A stretch of DNA of 64,000 bases from Bacillus salacetis (lineage in GTDB: Bacteria > Bacillota > Bacilli > Bacillales > Bacillaceae_B), in the NCBI RefSeq assembly GCF_003581585.1, contig NZ_QXIR01000017.1, positions 41,419 to 105,418 on the forward strand, written 5' to 3'. Numbering within the stretch: the first letter of the stretch is position 1; each line of letters begins with the position of its first letter. The notes beneath the pieces were generated by a model, which made no database searches, was not told the DNA's origin, and worked only from the letters and a program-made list of their open reading frames with translations. Shown in pieces: positions 60,701 to 64,000 of the stretch. The position numbers and the translations under genes were made by a program.

Positions 60701-63546
60701 TTGTCTCTTTGCTTGCCAGTCGAAATGACATTAGCTAATTGTGCTGCAAGCTGCTCAAAATGATCTACCCCTATCAAGTTAAGGTTTGCTTGAGGCATGT
60801 CTAGCAGGTAAGTGCTCAGCGAATCCAGTAAACTGTACCATTTATATGTTCGATTTTGATCGACTAACCCCAGTACATTAAATGATTGCTCAAGCTCCCC
60901 CAAAAGTGAAACGTTCGTCTCGATAGCGGACAGCTGCTCTTTTATTGTGTCATTTAACTGTAAAGAGTAGTTGGTTTGTTTGATACCACTCCAAGGGTTT
61001 TTGTCGGTATCTCCGCAAATTTCTCCAACAACTGCAATGTTTTCTAATAGTTGTTTGGATTTCTTAAATAACCCCTCATCCATGTTTTTGACCGAATTTC
61101 GATTGAAATCTATAACTTGGTTTTTTACTTTGATATCGGAATACTCCTCTATCATTTCAAAGATACTTTGTCCTATTGTCGTTTTCTTGTGTAAGTCATG
61201 AACATAGGTATTCAATTCTTTCTTTAACCTTTTGATCTCCTCTGACTTTTCATTCCATTTTGTCCCTTTTGTTTTACTCTGTGCCTTAAAGGATGCTTCC
61301 AACTGAGCAAGTATATCTTTTTTCTGCCCCTTGCTTGAATAAACCTCTAAGCAAAAGTCACCAAGACCAATATCTGAAAGCCTCTTTTGCACTACACTTA
61401 GTGCAGCCATTTTCTCTGCAACAAATAACACCGTCTTATCATTAGCGAGAGCATGAGATATCATGTTTGTGATGGTTTGAGACTTACCTGAACCTGGAGG
61501 TCCATGCAGGACAAAACTATTATTATCACCTGTTGCCAAGATTGCTTCTAATTGGGTACTATCAAAACTTAATGGAGCAAAGACCGTTTCTTCCTCATCC
61601 ACTTCTGCAGTAACTGGTTTATTCATTGTTTGGCTGGCTTCACCCAAGTAGTTACCTTCTATTAAGCTTTTGACAACTTTATTCTTCTTTAACTCCTCCG
61701 AATTGTTTACAAGGTCATTCCACATGACAAACTTTGAAAAAGAAAACAAACCGATACTGGCTGTCTCATAGACATCCCAATTTTTCATAGGCATTATCAA
61801 CCGTCGCATTGTCGTTAGAACTCTTTTCACATCTGCTCCATGATCATCCTTTGGTATGTCATATAACCTTGAGGCATCTATACCGAACTTTTGCTTTAAG
61901 TATTCAATAAGAGAAATATTTATCTGGATTTCTTCATCCCTTGCTCGAATATAGTAACCTTTCTTAGCAGACAACCTTACTAAATCAACAGGCAGCAAAA
62001 GAATTGGAGCGTAACGTTCTTTGGTATAAGACTTTTCTTCATACCATTTTAAGAATCCTAAAGCTACAAATAGGGAATTTGCTCCGCTTTCTTCAAGAGT
62101 ATTTTTGGCTTTCCGATATAGTTTCACTAGTTCTTGTTCAAGCTTAACCTCAGTAAGAGTTGACCGTAACCGGTTGTTTTCCATGTCTCCCTGTAGAATT
62201 TTCGATTGTAAAAGCTCCTTTTGATCCCTGAAATCTCTAGCCTTGTTTTTCCACTCATTTGGCAAAGGATTAATAAAAACTTTTTGTCCCATGGCTAATA
62301 TATCTTCAGTTTTGGATAAATCCGGCGTTACTACCGGGACTCCCTGAGTATGTAGACGATAGTTCAACAGATTATTACGGAGACTCATATCGATAAGCTT
62401 ATTTTGCCAGTAGATGACTTTATTTTCTTGTTCGTTAGTCTGATCAGATCTATCACTTTCAGGAATTACTTCGACATGATCAAATTGCATGTTGCCAGGA
62501 GTTTTAAGTCCAGTTTCTGTTTGTACTTCCACTTCAATTTCCCCGCCAACCTTTTTCAATGGAATAGGTTTGATTTGGCCGATTCTGCTTCTTTGAACAT
62601 CAATAAAGAAATGGAATTGTCCTTCTTTATCAAGGTTCATTTCTGCAGCTTGTACTGCTCCGTTAAAACTAGCCTCTTTCTTTGTTAAAAGAGTAGATTC
62701 CACTACGATGAGCTCGTTAATTCCATTAGCCATCGATTTAGTTAAAATGCTTTTATCATCTTGAAAACTCTCAAAAGAAGTTTGTTCCTTTAACCAGAAA
62801 GCAGGAAAGGCATGACCTTTCAGGAACACAACGATAGGATAAATACCAACAGCTTCTGCACACGCAGCATAAAGTAAGGTAAGGTCCAGGCAAGTTCCTA
62901 ATTTATGCTCTTTAATCAAATCTGGAAATCTAACTTTCTGTCCTTCTTCTTCAAAGCTGGCAGGAGGATTTACATATGCAATTCCATATGATTGAATCGC
63001 TGAAAAAATAGCAGACAATTGAGCCAAAACCCTGTTTGGATTCCCACTTTGATAACCATCCATTGAGCTGGTTCCTGTGCCTTTTTCCATAATGGTGGCA
63101 GCATATCTGATAATTTCATTGATAAATGGACGATTCGGAGTAATGAAACTGGATATTATTTCAGGTAATACGGAAGCACCTGGCCATGAATCAAAAGACA
63201 TTACATCAATAGGTAACGTTTTTTTAAATAGTTCCTGATTCTCATGAGTAATTCTCACATTTAGATGGCCGGCAATGCTTTCATCCAGACTGCTGAGGAA
63301 TTCTGACGATAATGGCAAATCAGGTCGTATTTCAATAACCTCATCAGGCTCTAGCTTCTCAATAGTCAAAGTGTAGGATTCAGCAAACATAGGATTGGCT
63401 GTGATTTCTATTTTAAGATTGGAAAGGTAATCGGCAGATGAGTTTTTGACGGAAAGAAACTTAACGACGGGGACATGGTTCTGTTGCAGAGCAAAACTAA
63501 CTTTTTTATCATATTCAAATTGACATTCTATGGTTGTGTTCAACAT
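57736..63546 (-). CDS. DUF4011 - SF1 helicase - Vsr-like nuclease - DUF3320 protein
   Basis: 1936 residues. The N-terminal about 370 include a beta domain and a transglutaminase-like Cys/His set (KLGTCLDLTLLYAACAEAVG, GHAFPAFW). DUF4011 follows from about 385. SF1 helicase: GPPGSGKSQTITNM (about 680-693), VIFDEASQLPTSEA (about 1318), VVVGDPKQLPPTSFF and VNVAVSRAKKEM. Vsr/MTES_1575-type endonuclease at about 1610-1710 (FKIDLAVVD, IQIDGPGY, RLGWQIIKVWSVEWW). DUF3320 at the C-terminus. I recall this architecture being reported as a single-gene anti-phage system named Hhe. AAGGAGG precedes the ATG. Confidence 0.88.
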   Translation of the reverse strand: MLNTTIECQFEYDKKVSFALQQNHVPVVKFLSVKNSSADYLSNLKIEITANPMFAESYTLTIEKLEPDEVIEIRPDLPLSSEFLSSLDESIAGHLNVRITHENQELFKKTLPIDVMSFDSWPGASVLPEIISSFITPNRPFINEIIRYAATIMEKGTGTSSMDGYQSGNPNRVLAQLSAIFSAIQSYGIAYVNPPASFEEEGQKVRFPDLIKEHKLGTCLDLTLLYAACAEAVGIYPIVVFLKGHAFPAFWLKEQTSFESFQDDKSILTKSMANGINELIVVESTLLTKKEASFNGAVQAAEMNLDKEGQFHFFIDVQRSRIGQIKPIPLKKVGGEIEVEVQTETGLKTPGNMQFDHVEVIPESDRSDQTNEQENKVIYWQNKLIDMSLRNNLLNYRLHTQGVPVVTPDLSKTEDILAMGQKVFINPLPNEWKNKARDFRDQKELLQSKILQGDMENNRLRSTLTEVKLEQELVKLYRKAKNTLEESGANSLFVALGFLKWYEEKSYTKERYAPILLLPVDLVRLSAKKGYYIRARDEEIQINISLIEYLKQKFGIDASRLYDIPKDDHGADVKRVLTTMRRLIMPMKNWDVYETASIGLFSFSKFVMWNDLVNNSEELKKNKVVKSLIEGNYLGEASQTMNKPVTAEVDEEETVFAPLSFDSTQLEAILATGDNNSFVLHGPPGSGKSQTITNMISHALANDKTVLFVAEKMAALSVVQKRLSDIGLGDFCLEVYSSKGQKKDILAQLEASFKAQSKTKGTKWNEKSEEIKRLKKELNTYVHDLHKKTTIGQSIFEMIEEYSDIKVKNQVIDFNRNSVKNMDEGLFKKSKQLLENIAVVGEICGDTDKNPWSGIKQTNYSLQLNDTIKEQLSAIETNVSLLGELEQSFNVLGLVDQNRTYKWYSLLDSLSTYLLDMPQANLNLIGVDHFEQLAAQLANVISTGKQRDNKIKTITERFDLSILKINPEPLLQELRLAENSWFLKKIIGKNKISKELKKYLVTKNKIDTDELDTIITTIKEIQQKQETLNQSTDMMERYFPSLWNDSKGNWSEIEKAIEWTVSVRSALHEFSEEQAYLTNTAEVLQNNTKAITAQKMQDAITNFKSTFKKVKSCVNKIEEELLLSDFHEPGQHNWTQVIKDKSILLINALPQLKDNCQLARTIEEAELAGLENVTKPYLNGQLKHSELLPAFLYGFYRVRIDEEITSSQTLSGFSRAEFENKVKTFNSLDDEISELTKLEVYVRLMERVPDLLNNVIQSSEPGILLKAIKSKGRGIAIRQLFERIPNLLPKIKPCMLMSPLSVAQYLDPSVSKFDFVIFDEASQLPTSEAIGAMARGENVVVVGDPKQLPPTSFFSAQQSEEDFDIQDLESVLDDCLSVRMPQKHLSWHYRSEHESLISFSNNHFYENKLITFPSVDDIKSRVSFKNVKGVYDRGKTKHNKIEAKAIVDEIFSRLSNPEQEHQSIGVVTFNQVQQTLIEDMIDERLKEDSSLEKYFTDEVLDPVFVKNLENVQGDERDVILFSVGYGPDETGHMTLNFGPLNRDGGWRRLNVAVSRAKKEMIIYASMEPDQINLSRTKAEGVHSLRAFMEFAKRGNEPLLLENRNQSRNTNSEIIIPKIQKALEDHGYQTQQNVGSSEFKIDLAVVDKNREGKYIAAIQIDGPGYANRKTTRDRNKLSDLMLGRLGWQIIKVWSVEWWHDERKQIEGILNQLKHIENNPSEENSNQPAASTKVQPTIQQKISSLVIPLENSKPKGNFFDPAILETVNLPNESFYPIEGRPIIRKQIQQVVNQEAPVSFSQLTKSIISAWGFTRSGAKLENIVETVLSKMKVYKSKEEKGLFIWKDEAQFNTYKEFRLAGNDRRALQDISKQEFANGVMEIISTALRLPKTDLIKEISKQLGYSRTSSQGEQFIQEAIDLNVSKGLIVEDEKGFVEVK

Positions 63547-63781
63547 TAGTCCTCCTTGTAGTATAAATAGTTAAATAGGATTACTACATATTATATCAAT
63601 TATTGGGAATTATTGTTTAAAATTGAGAGAAAAAGTAAAATGGGGAGTGTGAGGGTTTTTCAAATTCTGTTTAATAAATCCATGGATATTCTAGACAGCT
63701 ATTTATATATCAAACCAACTGGTTAAATAAACCAGAAAAGTTATGTTACTATTTAAAAAAAGAGACAATGAGGTTAATAGA

Positions 63782-64000
63782 ATGAACGAACTTATTGTAG
63801 AAAAGAAAGATTTCAATCGTGAGCATCTCAATCACATAAAAACCGTCCACTTAAACAACTACCCAATCGTATACATTCTTTACAACGACAATAAAAAACC
63901 CTCTGCCTACATAGGACAAACGGTTCAAGCTGCACGCCGTTTGAAGAACCATTTAGAAGATAAAAGGCGGAAGAACTTAAATCGTTCTATCTTAATAGGC
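63782..64000 (+). CDS. GIY-YIG nuclease gene, 5' part (continues beyond window)
   Basis: The reading NELIVEKKDFNREHL, YPIVYILYNDNKKPSAYIGQ and VQAARRLKNHLEDKRRKNLN is open to the window end. It is the intact counterpart of the pseudogene at 53072, with about 85-90% DNA identity over 240 bp including the upstream TTTAAAAAnAGAGACAATGA. By analogy it should continue into a DUF2075 P-loop domain. Confidence 0.8.
   Translation, partial: MNELIVEKKDFNREHLNHIKTVHLNNYPIVYILYNDNKKPSAYIGQTVQAARRLKNHLEDKRRKNLNRSILIG

Noticed and set aside
1..64000. Insertion sequences with transposase genes
   Set aside because: No DDE or HUH transposase or integrase-like protein is encoded; only non-autonomous repeats were seen.

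Overview
The window looks like chromosomal DNA of a low-GC Gram-positive bacterium of the Bacillaceae. Supporting signs are strong AGGAGG-type ribosome sites, frequent TTG/GTG starts, a ydbS/ydbT-like pair of PH-domain membrane proteins, and Wadjet and Thoeris genes of the kind described in Bacillus. I cannot fix the genus. I see no tRNA, rRNA, CRISPR array or transposase gene.

Layout. (1) 1-12.3 kb is mostly housekeeping or adaptive: a pentapeptide-repeat protein cut by the window edge, a GNAT acetyltransferase, a MEDS-domain protein, an SDR oxidoreductase next to an AraC-type regulator, a metallophosphoesterase, a four-gene ABC/PH-domain operon, and a divergent two-component system. (2) 12.3-18.2 kb and 35-37 kb are scarred regions: small genes, broken gene pieces, and many copies of a GGGACGGAGGGACAGG repeat whose complete units are two facing hairpin arms (REPIN-like). 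Several gene fragments end exactly at a repeat border, and fuller copies of two of them lie about 18-22 kb away. (3) 16.0-31.2 kb is a one-strand array of thirteen paralogous lipoproteins (DUF1672-like). Embedded in it is one large protein with an N-terminal lipase domain (GNSLGG) and a long helical C-terminus, which resembles the reverse-topology type VII secreted lipase toxin TslA. I read the array as a toxin with an expanded set of lipoprotein immunity genes. (4) 31.5-36.9 kb holds a CPBP protease with a divergent MerR regulator, a MazG-like pyrophosphohydrolase and small unknowns.

(5) 37-64 kb is a defence island: a Wadjet operon (jetA-jetB-jetC-jetD) in which jetA is split by a frame change at an A6 run; a PLD-nuclease/SF2 helicase with a divergent coiled-coil gene; a Thoeris pair (thsA SIR2-SLOG, thsB TIR) followed by a second, larger TIR protein; a broken GIY-YIG/DUF2075 gene; an overlapping ParB-like/Mrr-like nuclease pair; a DEDDh exonuclease-BRCT protein; and a 1936-residue DUF4011-helicase-Vsr-like protein. 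A second GIY-YIG gene begins at the window end, so the last block (54.7-63.5 kb) sits between two direct copies of that gene's 5' end. Complete REPIN units are absent from this island, which fits later acquisition.

The most promising systems for follow-up are the toxin plus lipoprotein array, the ParB-Mrr pair, and the split JetA.
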